From: Saturnia japonica
Taxonomy: Eukaryota; Arthropoda; Insecta; Lepidoptera; Saturniidae
Direction: 5' to 3'
Assembly: GCA_033032175.1 (NCBI GenBank)
Contig: CM065320.1
Span: forward strand, 11,365,413-11,429,412
DNA: 64,000 bases
Both the position numbers and the translations under genes were made by a program. Shown here in pieces: positions 56,001 to 64,000 of this stretch. Numbering within the stretch: the first letter of the stretch is position 1; the number at the start of each line of letters is the position of its first letter. Below the pieces are notes generated by a model, which was not told where the DNA came from, ran no database searches, and saw only the letters and a list, made by a program, of their open reading frames with translations.

Positions 56001-59000
56001 TTTGTTAATAAAGTAAGACAACCAAAATTCTATCCTTCATAAATACCCTTATTTCATTTTTACTCGATCGATAAACAATTTTTTTTTATACAATATTTTT
56101 TTTCTTATTTACATTTTTTTCCAGAATATTAATTACAATTTTGGAGTAAATGTAAAGTCGTTTCTACTACTGTTTGCGCCGCTGACTGAGAACCCTATCT
56201 ATGGACGCATGCGCAACGGCTTCAAATACTCGCACAGCTGGCACACGCCATCCTTTTTTAACAAGTGACGTTGCGCGCTAACTCTCTTTCACTTTATCTC
56301 GAATACCTCGAGTGTTTAACAGCTGGTTACCCTAATTTGCGGCCATTTGATCACAGGCAGCGATATATCATCATATTTAAAAAAAAATTAGCTTTAATTC
56401 TATATAAAAAACATGCGTATACGTCATGAACGTATAAATACACCAAAATATTACCTGCTTACACCTGGCTGCGAAGTAGTTGCGGCCGAGTGTGCAATGG
56501 CACCCATCGATTTTCGAATTCTTTACATACATTGCTATGATGTGGATGATATTTAATTTAAAAAATGAATGAACGAAATTTTGTTTTGAAAATTAATTAA
56601 CATTAATTTAATTAAAATTACTTGCGGCCACTTGTTGACTGGCACTCTGTTATCAATGTATTCTCCTAATCATAAATGTATGTAAAAATGTGAATTTTAT
56701 TAATAACCCGATGAACGTAGAGATTTTGCAGACGGATCTTAGACTATCATGTAATAATTGATTTAAAAATAAAAACAACAATTATAAATTGAGAAACTAC
56801 AACAGCTATCATATTATTTCCAGACTCTTTACAATGGTTTGAAAGACATGCTCGAATACACGGGCGATGATCTACAGGATGTGTATTATCAAACGTTTAG
56901 GATATGCTACCAAGATGTGTTCAGTAATTACATATTCCACAATTTGAAAGAAAATGGAGACAGTATATTTGTGACGCAGGAGAACAAAAGAGTGAGTTTA
57001 ATAATGTCAATTTAATCTTGCATAGTTACACTGTGAACCATTAAAAAGGTTATACTGATAACCAGTATAAAAACATTTTGCATGATAAAATCTTAAATAA
57101 CTTCCTTATTTTTACACGACTGACCAAAAAAGGAGTTAATGTTTTCAGGGTTCATGTATTTGAGTTTCTTTAATCCGCCATAACTTTTAAATGCCTGAAC
57201 AGATTTGGATCTATGTACATTTTTTTTTAATTATTTATTTTTATTTCGTACTTGCAAGCGTTGCTTTATATGGTCCTTTAAAATAAATAATCCAAATTAA
57301 TCGAATGGTATTGTACATTTAATTTATTATTCGTTTATTTAATATCGAATAAAAAATTGTATATTTTCGTAATTCCTGTATTTTTACTGCACCAACACGA
57401 TACCTAATGAGTATATTGACAGGCCAAATGAACATGTCACCATATTTTATTGTTTGACGTCAAACACTCATTACGTGTGCGAAACCTGTTTATGTCAAGT
57501 ACCTGATTGCGATCTCAATCCGGGAGTTGACAACTTTTTGAAAATTGTTTTAAACACTTTATATCTTATTATTTAACTTTGCCTTCCCAATACATATTGG
57601 AAAATATAATGTATGTTCGGAAAAATGAAGGCAATTTTGAACTTGTTAACAACGTACACAGTTTAAATACTAGAAATAAATATAAAATAGTCATTCCGTC
57701 TTTTAGACCTAGTAAAACAAATAAAAGTTTTTTAGGTAATTGTGTTAGGTTTTATAATAAACTTCCTAAACACATTAGCGATTTGCCAGATATTATTATA
57801 ATATATTATATTATAAGAATCATGTTAAACAGGTTTTATTGTCAGGGGGTATTTAGGGTGGCTGATTATGTGAATGATGGTGATGTTTGGATGTGATTCC
57901 TTCTCTGTACATCTACTGAAAATGATAATAACTGTATATAATTAAATAATGTATAACCAGTTTAAAAAAAAAAGATAAGATAAACCCGATCGAGTTTCTT
58001 GTCGGTTCTTCTCAATGTCTGGGATGTTTTCCGAACTGGTGGTAGTGTTTTGACATTCATAAGGCCTAAATTGAATAAAATATATTTTGATTTTGATATT
58101 TATTAATTTTGATTAAAAATTAAAGTAAATTATTGAATACAATTGGTCATAGGATAATTGGTCATACAAAATGACATGAAATTGGTCATGCAAACTTTGT
58201 TGTATATAATGGTAATAATGAAAGTCCCTTTTAAAAAAGTTTTTTTTTTTTTAGGAATTTGTGGATCTATATTCGGATTTTTTACTAAACATTTCTGTTG
58301 AGACTCAATTTCGGGCCTTCCGACGTGGGTTCCTAATGGTCACGGACGAAAGTCCTCTCGAAGCGCTATTCCGACCCGAGGAAGTGGAAATGTTGGTCTG
58401 CGGAAGTAAGGTATGTTGGTGAAACACTTTGATAGTTCTCGACTGTTATCGTTATGAAACTGCGGGTCTTTAAATTACATAATGTATGCTGAATCTACTC
58501 ACTACACATGGACCTATGTAAAAATATTTCAATAGTTCTGTAACTAATGTGAAATTTTTGATTTGATACAATCTGGGTAACATTTGAATACCATGTGCAT
58601 AATAACATGTAAATGTCCCACTGTGGATTGGATCGCGACCACCATATACCAAGTGTAACACACGTCGTGGTGATATCAGTTTGGTTTGTCGAGTTTCGGG
58701 ATCAGGCAGTGTATTTCCGAAAGGCTTCTGCAGGCTGGTTTGACAGCGACGACCGGCAATGGTGGTTGTTTGTTTTTTTTTTTTACTACAAAACTGGCAA
58801 ACAAGCATACGGCTCACTTGGTGGTAAGCGGGTACCGTAGCCTATGGACGCTTGTAATATACCATAGGTATGATTAGCGTGTTGCTAACCAAGAACCCCT
58901 ACCCTAAGGAACTCTGGAAACCCTATTCACCATATGAACACAAGACAAAAGGTATTTAACCACAGTAGTGTTTTGAAGTTCATAAGTGCCTTCTTATGGC

Positions 59001-59541
59001 CTAAATAGTTTAAATTTTTTAATTTTGATTTTGATATTGATCTTTTGTAGGGTATAGGTATTCCACCAGTCGGGCTGCCCCAAGTTCAGAGAAGTCTTCA
59101 AAGAAAGAATTGTCCTCTGCTTACAATAAAAAACCACTATATCACTTTCCCGGGCCTCTATAAAGAAGTGACTTCAAGCAACCATTGCCATGTCTGTTTC
59201 AGAACCTCGACTTCAACGAATTAGAAAAATCGACAGAATACGATGGCGGTTACACAGCGGACTCAAAAACCATCAAGGACTTTTGGAGTATAGTTCACAG
59301 TTTACCGTTAGATGACAAGAGGAAATTGCTTCAGTTTACGACAGGTTCGGATCGAGTGCCCGTCGGAGGGCTGAGCCATTTGAAACTTATTATTGCGAGG
59401 AACGGACCCGACTGCGATCGTTTACCCACCGCGCATACCTGCTTCAACGTTCTACTGTTGCCTGAATATGATACCAAGGATAAACTGCAAGAGAGACTAA
59501 TGAAAGCGATCAGCTACTCCAAAGGCTTCGGGATGCTTTAA
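43428..59541 (+). CDS. Ube3a: Ube3a, HECT-type E3 ubiquitin ligase (whole gene, 16 coding exons)
   Basis: UBE3A (E6AP) takes ubiquitin from an E2 onto a HECT cysteine and transfers it to substrates in nucleus and cytosol. The joined exons are 43428-43462, 43700-43913, 45534-45664, 46200-46363, 47130-47306, 47786-47901, 48233-48449, 48826-48995, 49720-49888, 51228-51362, 52340-52542, 53304-53485, 54909-55077, 56824-56991, 58255-58410 and 59203-59541. They give 2745 nt, or 914 residues plus stop, with every phase consistent and GT-AG at all introns. Human UBE3A is about 850-875 residues. The AZUL zinc finger starts at MKRAAAKQ (residue 48), with Cys68, 73, 78 and 107 at the same spacing as in human. 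The HECT domain fills the C-terminal part, with catalytic Cys882 in [12 protein letters not shown] and the C-terminal GFGML. The N-terminal start and the start of exon 5 are the least certain joins. Confidence 0.93.
43700..43913 (+). CDS. Ube3a: Ube3a coding exon 2 (first half of AZUL zinc finger)
   Basis: It encodes a Ser/Thr-rich linker and then the AZUL start, [17 protein letters not shown]. Three of the four zinc-binding cysteines (68, 73, 78) lie in the run [11 protein letters not shown]. The exon ends in phase 0 at GAG before GTAGTG. The open frame upstream of 43700 is intronic read-through, since a clear acceptor precedes this exon. Confidence 0.9.
45073..45457. mobile_element. Decayed MITE related to the 51820-52317 element
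   Basis: It lies in the Ube3a intron before exon 3. Its ends read GGGGTCATTCATAAAACATG and, reversed, GTGGCCATTCATAAAATAAG. Interior blocks such as TTTTTAAATATTTATTA and AACATGAGTAAATATAACAA are shared with the copy at 51820. Confidence 0.65.
45534..45664 (+). CDS. Ube3a: Ube3a coding exon 3 (second half of AZUL)
   Basis: The acceptor CAG at 45531-45533 precedes [14 protein letters not shown]. The fourth AZUL ligand, Cys107, is in the motif ARLCDTLP, 29 residues after Cys78 as in human UBE3A. The exon ends in phase 2 at the donor GTGATA. Confidence 0.9.
46052..46118. repeat. Imperfect hairpin with (TA)n in a Ube3a intron
   Basis: ATTATGTGAGCAATTCTTGTA is mirrored by TACAAGAATTGCTCACATAA after a short TA-rich loop. 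The same GAATTGCTCAC motif ends the repeat near 3830, so it is probably two opposed repeat ends. Confidence 0.65.
46200..46363 (+). CDS. Ube3a: Ube3a coding exon 4 (low-complexity linker)
   Basis: Only one frame is open, and it matches the phase of exon 3. The product is a polar Ser/Thr/His-rich linker (for example [11 protein letters not shown] and KSRKSHSHN) with no recognisable domain, as expected after AZUL in this family. The donor is the strong GTGAGT at 46364, phase 1. Confidence 0.8.
47130..47306 (+). CDS. Ube3a: Ube3a coding exon 5
   Basis: It encodes [20 protein letters not shown] followed by [12 protein letters not shown], matching the human TEEKVYEILELC...SPLIRVIGRVF segment. The start uses the acceptor CCTTTTAG at 47122-47129 because it is the only nearby AG that accepts phase 1 from exon 4. 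A stronger-looking CAG at 47024-47026 would extend the frame upstream ([11 protein letters not shown]...) but needs phase 0. The donor is AAAG before GTATGA. Confidence 0.72.
47786..47901 (+). CDS. Ube3a: Ube3a coding exon 6
   Basis: After TTTTAG the frame reads [19 protein letters not shown] and then [20 protein letters not shown]. It corresponds to the acidic linker and the helix before VYTRLLS in human UBE3A. Phase 0 at the end, donor GTAAGT. Confidence 0.85.
48233..48449 (+). CDS. Ube3a: Ube3a coding exon 7
   Basis: It encodes the central helical region between AZUL and HECT, including [12 protein letters not shown] and [20 protein letters not shown], matching human LFIIVMENRNL and EYLEMALPLFCKAMSKL. 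Acceptor TTTCAG, donor GTAATT, phase 1. Confidence 0.92.
48826..48995 (+). CDS. Ube3a: Ube3a coding exon 8
   Basis: It encodes [18 protein letters not shown], then [17 protein letters not shown], and ends at AATKLMK. The human counterpart is [32 protein letters not shown]. Phase 0 at the donor GTATGT. Confidence 0.93.
49720..49888 (+). CDS. Ube3a: Ube3a coding exon 9
   Basis: It starts [15 protein letters not shown], matching the human VYYANVVGGEVD block, and continues into a divergent linker. The acceptor is TTTTTTTAG and the donor GTAAGA, phase 1. Confidence 0.9.
49966..50006. repeat. (TA)n(TG)n microsatellite
   Basis: About seven TA units run into about 13 TG units in the Ube3a intron after exon 9. 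Confidence 0.9.
50862..51030 (-). mobile_element. SINE, Metulj-like, head portion in a Ube3a intron
   Basis: The minus strand carries GAGTTCGAATCATCTCTGCA, then TTGAGCCTGAATTTT, then AAACCATCGTATGGTGG. It lies about 200 bases before Ube3a exon 10 and opposes the gene. Confidence 0.6.
51228..51362 (+). CDS. Ube3a: Ube3a coding exon 10
   Basis: It contains [20 protein letters not shown] and then MDIDFGNYK, matching human [28 protein letters not shown]. The preceding acceptor is TTTCAG. Phase 1 at GTGAGT. Confidence 0.92.
51820..52317. mobile_element. PIF/Harbinger-like MITE next to Ube3a exon 11
   Basis: The ends begin GGGGCCGT and share AAATACGT in inverted orientation, flanked by TTA on both sides (51817-51819 and 52318-52320), the 3-bp target type of PIF/Harbinger. 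It is 498 bp with no ORF. A related, more decayed copy lies at 45073-45457. Confidence 0.78.
52340..52542 (+). CDS. Ube3a: Ube3a coding exon 11
   Basis: It encodes [33 protein letters not shown] and [17 protein letters not shown], a near match to the human region just before the HECT domain. The exon is unusually GC-rich for the locus. The donor GTTTGA is weaker than the others. A MITE ends only 22 bases before the exon. Confidence 0.93.
53304..53485 (+). CDS. Ube3a: Ube3a coding exon 12 (HECT N-lobe start)
   Basis: It encodes [40 protein letters not shown] and [11 protein letters not shown], the conserved opening of the HECT N-lobe. It ends with the first two bases of a Trp codon that exon 13 completes (phase 2). 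Confidence 0.95.
53533..53715 (+). mobile_element. SINE, Metulj-like, headless copy in a Ube3a intron
   Basis: It starts CTAGCTACCACCTTAAAGTT, continues AATCTGTCGCCAAGCACC and TTAGGCTTAGTGTGC, and ends TTGTGGCCACGACGCTAAAC before an A-rich tail. It closely matches the copy at 25860-26110. Confidence 0.72.
54909..55077 (+). CDS. Ube3a: Ube3a coding exon 13 (HECT N-lobe)
   Basis: It encodes [40 protein letters not shown] and [16 protein letters not shown], almost collinear with human UBE3A. Phase 0 at GTGAGT. The following intron holds the large inverted repeat. Confidence 0.95.
55363..56739. repeat. Large near-perfect inverted repeat in a Ube3a intron
   Basis: The left arm 55363-55878 and right arm 56224-56739 are both 516 bp and reverse complements, with only a few mismatches seen (for example position 2 after AGATCCG and one C/T near ACGYCACTTG). 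Arm outer ends read AGATCCGNCTGC. The 345-bp centre is 55879-56223. No clear target duplication is visible, and I recognise no transposase. It may be a non-autonomous foldback element, an inverted duplication or an assembly artefact. Confidence 0.9.
56126..56268 (+). other. Exon-like stretch in the inverted-repeat centre
   Basis: A polypyrimidine run and TTTTTTCCAG (ending 56124) precede an open stretch in phase 0, ending at TGA near 56268. It reads [20 protein letters not shown], then [19 protein letters not shown], then HTPSFFNK. Third positions are GC-rich, unlike the surrounding intron. I do not recognise the protein. It could be a captured exon of another gene, an alternative terminal exon, or chance. 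Confidence 0.35.
56824..56991 (+). CDS. Ube3a: Ube3a coding exon 14 (HECT N-lobe)
   Basis: It encodes [20 protein letters not shown] and ends [17 protein letters not shown], matching human VLYQSLKDLLEYEG...DLKENGDKIPITNENR. It begins and ends in phase 0, so skipping this exon would keep the frame. Confidence 0.94.
57570..58100 (+). mobile_element. 5'-truncated LINE with reverse-transcriptase C-terminus and 3' UTR
   Basis: Residues reading [20 protein letters not shown], then [15 protein letters not shown], then [17 protein letters not shown] match the tail of Jockey/CR1-type LINE ORF2 proteins. The 3' UTR follows (ACCCGATCGAGTTTCTTG, GGCCTAAATTGAATAAAATA) and ends in TATTTTGATTTTGATAT. It inserted in the sense direction in the Ube3a intron before exon 15. 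Confidence 0.75.
58255..58410 (+). CDS. Ube3a: Ube3a coding exon 15 (HECT)
   Basis: It encodes [39 protein letters not shown] and [14 protein letters not shown] run of about 14 T precedes the TAG acceptor. Phase 0 at both ends. Confidence 0.95.
58775..59165 (+). repeat. Lepidopteran dispersed repeat split by a LINE tail
   Basis: The first part (CATACGGCTCACTTGGTGGT, TACCGTAGCCTATGGACGCT, AACTCTGGAAACCCTATTCA) and the second part (GGTATTCCACCAGTCGGGCT) together match the repeat at 1618-1860. Between them, about 58972-59045, is a short LINE 3' tail (GTTCATAAGTGCCTTCTTAT to TTTTGATTTTGATATTGATC). This is a nested insertion just before Ube3a exon 16. Confidence 0.65.
59203..59541 (+). CDS. Ube3a: Ube3a coding exon 16 (HECT C-lobe, catalytic Cys)
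   Basis: The last exon encodes residues 803-914. It includes [25 protein letters not shown] and the catalytic HTCFN, with the Cys882 codon at 59440-59442, and ends at GFGML and TAA. Overlapping AATAAA signals lie at 59577-59588, about 40 bases after the stop. Confidence 0.97.
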   Translation, partial: NLDFNELEKSTEYDGGYTADSKTIKDFWSIVHSLPLDDKRKLLQFTTGSDRVPVGGLSHLKLIIARNGPDCDRLPTAHTCFNVLLLPEYDTKDKLQERLMKAISYSKGFGML

Positions 59542-59576
59542 CGTTTATCATCAGAACAGTTTAATGATCTAGAAAA

Positions 59577-59588
59577 AATAAAAATAAA
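59577..59588 (+). terminator. Candidate Ube3a polyadenylation signal
   Basis: Two tandem AATAAA hexamers follow the Ube3a stop codon by 36-47 bases. This would give a very short 3' UTR, and more distal sites are possible. Confidence 0.45.
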
Positions 59589-59599
59589 ACATTAGTATA

Positions 59600-62500
59600 A
59601 TGTATTGAAAATATGATTGTTGAATACGAGACGTGCGGACAGATATCCGTCGTGCGTGTAATATTAATACTGATTAAAGTTTGTTTTATTTATACAGAAT
59701 TCGACTTTCACTTTAAAAAAAAAAATCTAGTGTGAATATTGTTTACAAATGTGTCGTGTCAATGTATCCTTTTTATTGGTTATTCTACAGTACACCGAAC
59801 ATTTGGAAACTAAATTCTTTAACGTGTATTTGTCACACTACACATTGGCAAAATTGAGTAAATAGGCAGAAAGCCAAAATAAAAAAGAATGAAAATCTAA
59901 CGGCCGTCATGTTGTTTTAACAGTCTGTTAAAAGATGGCGCCTCCTAGATGTCGGGCGCTTTTAAGCTTTTTAATCGACATCAATAAAAGGCGTAGTTTC
60001 TCGATTCAAATGTTTTTTTTTTTAATGTATGCTCGGCCATAACTTTTTTGTTTATGAACCGATTTAGATGATACTTTTTTTTTCGTTGGAAAGGTGACAC
60101 TTCAAGGGTGGCCCCTTTTTAATTTTATTGGCGTTGGACCTTCGACTTCGAAGATACACCAGGGAACTCCTCAAAATAATTAATGTTGATTTTTTTTTTT
60201 GTTAAAAATTGTCTCGTTATCTAAAGTTTCAAAATCACTTATTTCGAACTATTTTTTTTTTGTTTTTCATCAATAGCGGGGTACATAAGTTGTACAATGA
60301 TGTTTGAACAATTAATCTCGTCGGAGAATTAGAGGAGATATGGCGACGCCACTAAAACACCTTGTGTAATAATACAAACAGAGATCGAACTCGGATTTTG
60401 TTATATATTTTGTTGAAATGTTCGTTAAAACTATAAAGTATTTTAGTAATCATAAGTTAGTAAATTAATAAATATTATAAAATAATTGTTTCAGAACAGG
60501 AACTGTATACCGCTAATAATATTCTACTGCACTCTTCATTTTTAAATTCCGTGGAGTAAATTGACAATCACTAATGTCAATCTGGAAATGATATTGCCTG
60601 GTTCATTTTTATAGTGTTGTGCTACTGTTAATTATTAATTTAAATATTTTGTGGTGGTAAACATAATCGATACTTTACTATAAAATGTACATAACTACGG
60701 CAAACTATTTATAAAAATCCTACAAAAATGAAAGTTTGAATTGCTCCAAAAAAGTCGCGATTTTGTTTACTTTATTTAGCCTTCACATTCAGAGTGTTCA
60801 ATGTCTTTCAGAAAACGATAGGAGTAATATCTCATACGGTTATACGATTAGTACGGACTGGTGGACATCGCTGTTTAAAAAAAAAATTAACTAGCAACAC
60901 ATGAAATATGATTTACTCCACGGAATTAAAAAACTCACTTAAATTTTCCATTTTAACATTCACTATTTCGTTTGTATGTAATATTCTCATTATACGAAGT
61001 TAAACTTGCAGTATTCTTTAACTAATCCGTGTAAGGGGTTGGTTGCGATCGTGGGTATATCTGGTTTTTCATTTCTGGTTGTTTCGTTCAAATTTAATAT
61101 ATCGCGTTTGAACTACTGATCTTTGAGGTAGATGGACGTTATGCGATGATCTTGTACGACGGCAGTACTTCTTTAAGTTTCAAGTCATGCACGACGAGGG
61201 GGAAGGGCTGACGGCACGGCGGGGAGGGAGGTCTGGCCGTTGGACTTACTTCGGCTGACGTGCGTCTATACTGGTGCTGATACCGTCTGAAAATGATAAG
61301 ACAGAAACATACTTTTAATACGCCACGCTAACCGACGCGACGTTACGTGTATAGTATCTAAATTAAATTGTACTAGTTTGAATAGCCAGAAATGCATTAT
61401 TAACACGTGACGCGACGTCGCGTCGCGCTTTCTGTTTATCTCAGTTTATTGCATAGCTCTGTCTATTTCTCTCGGCGTCACGTCGCGTTTTAAATCTATG
61501 TTTCCACATTTACATTGTTCACAAATTGGTTGAAGTATAACAAAATTTTTACCGATATGTAAGGAAAGGTTTATCTAATGAATATGAAGGAAGTAGTGTT
61601 TTATCCTTTCTGCATACCCCAGTAAGGTCATGGCGGCGTAATAATAGAGACAATTTTAAGTAAAGTCTTAATAGTTTTTGAAGGGATCTTGATCTGTCGT
61701 ATCTGGTGTTTTTATTTGCTACTTATGATCATTATCTTAAATCGGTACGTTAAAGTACCTAGATATACACTTTTGGTTGCATTGGACGTGATGTAGTTTG
61801 GTTATTGTGCACAAGTGAAGTGGACCTGAAGCATGCATTTTGAACTACCATAAAAGGATAATTAGAAGACTATTGTTGAGAATAAACACAGTTGCCATTA
61901 AATAAAAAGAAGTGAACTCGAAAGAGGTTATTCATTTACTTGTGTTTAGCATGACACGTGCACGCTGCAGCAGAGAGTGCGGCGGCGGCTGCATGGCGGC
62001 GTGCATGCCGCTCACATACTCGCTCATTGCGGCTCTGCACAGGGACTACGGCCGGCTCGAGCCGACCGGGCGCACTGCCGCGTCGCGTCGACCGCCATAG
62101 CGACGCGTACGTCGGTGCAGCTACGCGCTCCACCTATACATAACCTTTACCATAATATTATCACAACATACTTAGATAGCGCGCGAGTTGAATGCAAAAC
62201 TAAGGGACTTTATAGTGGTGGGACCTAATCTGAGTTAATGCTGCTGATAAATTTCAGCGTTGTTTTACATTTAACATTTACATATTGAAAAAAAAAAAAC
62301 AAAGTAATAATTTATCAATTATTTTACACAGGGTCTTGACAGACAGACATACTGATAACGAAATGATCCTTTAAGGGTTCCTTATTTCCTTTTGGGGACC
62401 GTAACCCTAAAAAACAGGATCTACCGACTAGGTAGGTAGGACTACGGTCTAGGAGTTGTATCAGTCCTAGATATTATTATACATGCCAAAGTGAGTTTGT

Positions 62501-62821
62501 TTGTTTGTTACTTAATCATGCATGAACGGATTTGGATGAAAGTATGCATAAGATAATTTATAATTAGGATTAGGACATAAGATACTTTTTATTTGAGTAT
62601 ATATTTTTTTCATTCGATCGGATCCGCGAGCTCCTCTAGCTGTGCCTCTAGTGTCATACATATTATATACCACCATCAATTTTATTTATCCAGCTTGGAA
62701 ATTATTTTTAATGACAGTTTCCGGATTTTTTTCTAGACTAATTTATCTGTGTAATTCGCGCCATAGTGGCGCAATTAGACATATCACGTTCCGGGTTCGA
62801 CCGGTGTATATCCAGTAATAT
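59600..62821. other. Gene-free stretch downstream of Ube3a
   Basis: It contains simple T-rich runs, the possible MITE at 60541, a GC-rich patch at about 61190-61265, a repeat with GACGCGACGTCGCGTCGCG at 61407-61430 and a CpG-rich patch at about 61955-62130 (GCGGCGGCGGCTGCATGGCG). The open frames in the last patch reflect base composition. Confidence 0.5.
60541..60931. repeat. Possible MITE with TTCCGTGGAGTAAAT ends
   Basis: TTCCGTGGAGTAAAT near 60547 is mirrored by ATTTACTCCACGGAA near 60925. The interior has no ORF. I could not define a target duplication. Confidence 0.4.
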
Positions 62822-63945
62822 ATAGTTCGGGGAAAAAGTTTCTTCGCATTTTTATATGAAAAGACATTTTTTTTTCAAAGTTTATTTACCATATATATGT
62901 GCCGTTTTGTTCGATGACTTTCTGCCATTTTGTAGGTAGAGACATGATCCCGTTGCTGTACAAACTTTGGGACTTTTGATAAAAAAAACGCGACAAATAT
63001 TTTTGGCATTCCTCTCTTGATGTTAACCTTACAGAACTTAAAGAATTTTGAAGAGACCGAAACAGGTGAAAATCTGAAGGTGCAGGGTCAGGGCTATATG
63101 GTGGATGCACTAACACCTCCCAGCCAAACTCTCTTAATTTTTGCTGAGTGGCTAAAGATAAGTGTGGTCTAGCGTTATCGTGATGAAAAACCACACCTTT
63201 CCTGTTGATCAATTCTGGCCGCTTTCTCTCAACTGCTTCCTTTAATCTCATCAGTTGTTGGCACTAGAGATCCGAATCGATAGTTTTAAAAGCTCATAAT
63301 GAACAATGCCCTTCCAGTCCCACCATACACACAGCATCACTTTTTTTCAAGTTAGCCCAGGTTTAGCCACAGTCTGTGAAGCCTGGCCGACCTTAGACCA
63401 CGACTTTTTTTGCACGTTCTTGTCGTACGTAATCCACTTTTCATCGCCAGTTATTAATCTCTTCAAAAACGGCTCGGTTTCATTACGTCTCAATAATGAA
63501 TCGCAAATGTGTACACGGTTCATTAGGTTTCTTTCAGAGAGCTCGTGTGGCACCCAAATATCGAGCTTTTTGTTTTAGCCAGCTTTCTTCAAATGGGTTA
63601 AAACTGTTTTGTGGTCAATTTCCAGTTCTTCAGCTACATCGTAACTACTGATATGCCGATCTTGCTCCACTTTTTCAAAAATGGCGTCCATTTTATTCGT
63701 AGCAGGGCGACCAGAGCGAGGTTCATCTTTAACATTATAATTTCCGGACTGAAAACGTTTGAACCAACTTTGTGCTACTCTTACTGACACTGCATTAGAT
63801 CCATAAACATCACAAATTTTTTTCGCTGCTTGAGTTACTATTTTGCCTTTCTTGTAATAATATTTTAAAATGTGTCGAATTTCTTCATTAGATTCACTCA
63901 TTTTTACAGAAAGAAAAACAAATGAAAAGAACTTCTTTCTATTAT
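62822..63945 (-). mobile_element. Mariner (DD34D) element remnant
   Basis: A minus-strand transposase lies between degraded ends. The left end near 62822 reads AGTTCGGGGAAAAAGTTTC. The right end near 63920-63945 shows a diverged inverse (AAATGAAAAGAACTTCTTT). The ends no longer match well, so the limits are approximate. Confidence 0.7.
62886..63901 (-). pseudogene. Mariner DD34D transposase pseudogene
   Basis: Three consecutive pieces are in different frames. 63901-63575 carries the N-terminal HTH region from MSESNEEIRHILKYYYKKGK to EPRSGRPA. 63553-63347 carries LITGDEKWITYDN-like first-Asp sequence (read as TGDEKWITYDK). 63251-62886 carries VFHHDNARPHLS and SPDPAPSDFHLF, with 34 residues between the second and third Asp. 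Two frameshifts disable it. Confidence 0.88.
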
Positions 63946-64000
63946 TTTTTTATGTAATCTTTTTAATGTTACCAAATCCAGCTAGATACAAATGTACAGC

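Noticed and set aside
61912..62228. Overlapping open frames on both strands
   Set aside because: All follow from one GC-rich patch in several frames at once, which is typical of base composition and not of a gene.
62765..62815. tRNA-like sequence with TGGCGCAATTAGAC and GGTTCGACC
   Set aside because: There is no acceptor stem or full cloverleaf. At most it is a scrap of a tRNA-derived SINE.

Overview
The window is animal nuclear DNA, most likely from a butterfly or moth. It is AT-rich, has spliceosomal genes with short exons, and is crowded with transposon remnants. Several tRNA-derived SINE copies resemble the Metulj family of nymphalid butterflies. That family name and the lepidopteran placement come from recalled repeat sequences and were not searched. 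There is no bacterial-style operon, CRISPR array or rRNA gene.

Layout: bases 1-37,000 hold no host gene that I can support. They contain SINEs, LINE 3' ends, several families of dispersed repeats, scattered GC-rich islands, a decayed Tc1-like transposon (18358-20017), a short MITE (20814-21087) and a well-preserved DD41D mariner-type transposon (27358-28660). Bases 37057-40523 (minus strand) carry a complete five-exon gene for the prenyl-binding protein PDE6-delta. Bases 43428-59541 (plus strand) carry a complete gene for the HECT ubiquitin ligase UBE3A, reconstructed as 16 coding exons and 914 residues. The two genes are head to head, about 2.9 kb apart, and that gap holds two hAT-like MITEs. 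Downstream of Ube3a lie repeats, GC-rich patches and a broken DD34D mariner copy (about 62822-63940).

The two host genes have no obvious shared pathway. PDE6-delta carries prenylated proteins between membranes, and UBE3A ubiquitinates proteins. Their shared upstream region may hold both promoters.

The most unusual structure is in the Ube3a intron between coding exons 13 and 14. It is a near-perfect inverted repeat with two 516-bp arms around a 345-bp centre. The centre contains an exon-like stretch with its own splice acceptor. Other notable points are a mariner with perfect 32-bp ends and a full ORF whose second catalytic Asp reads as Asn, and a PIF/Harbinger-like MITE that ends 22 bp before a Ube3a exon.
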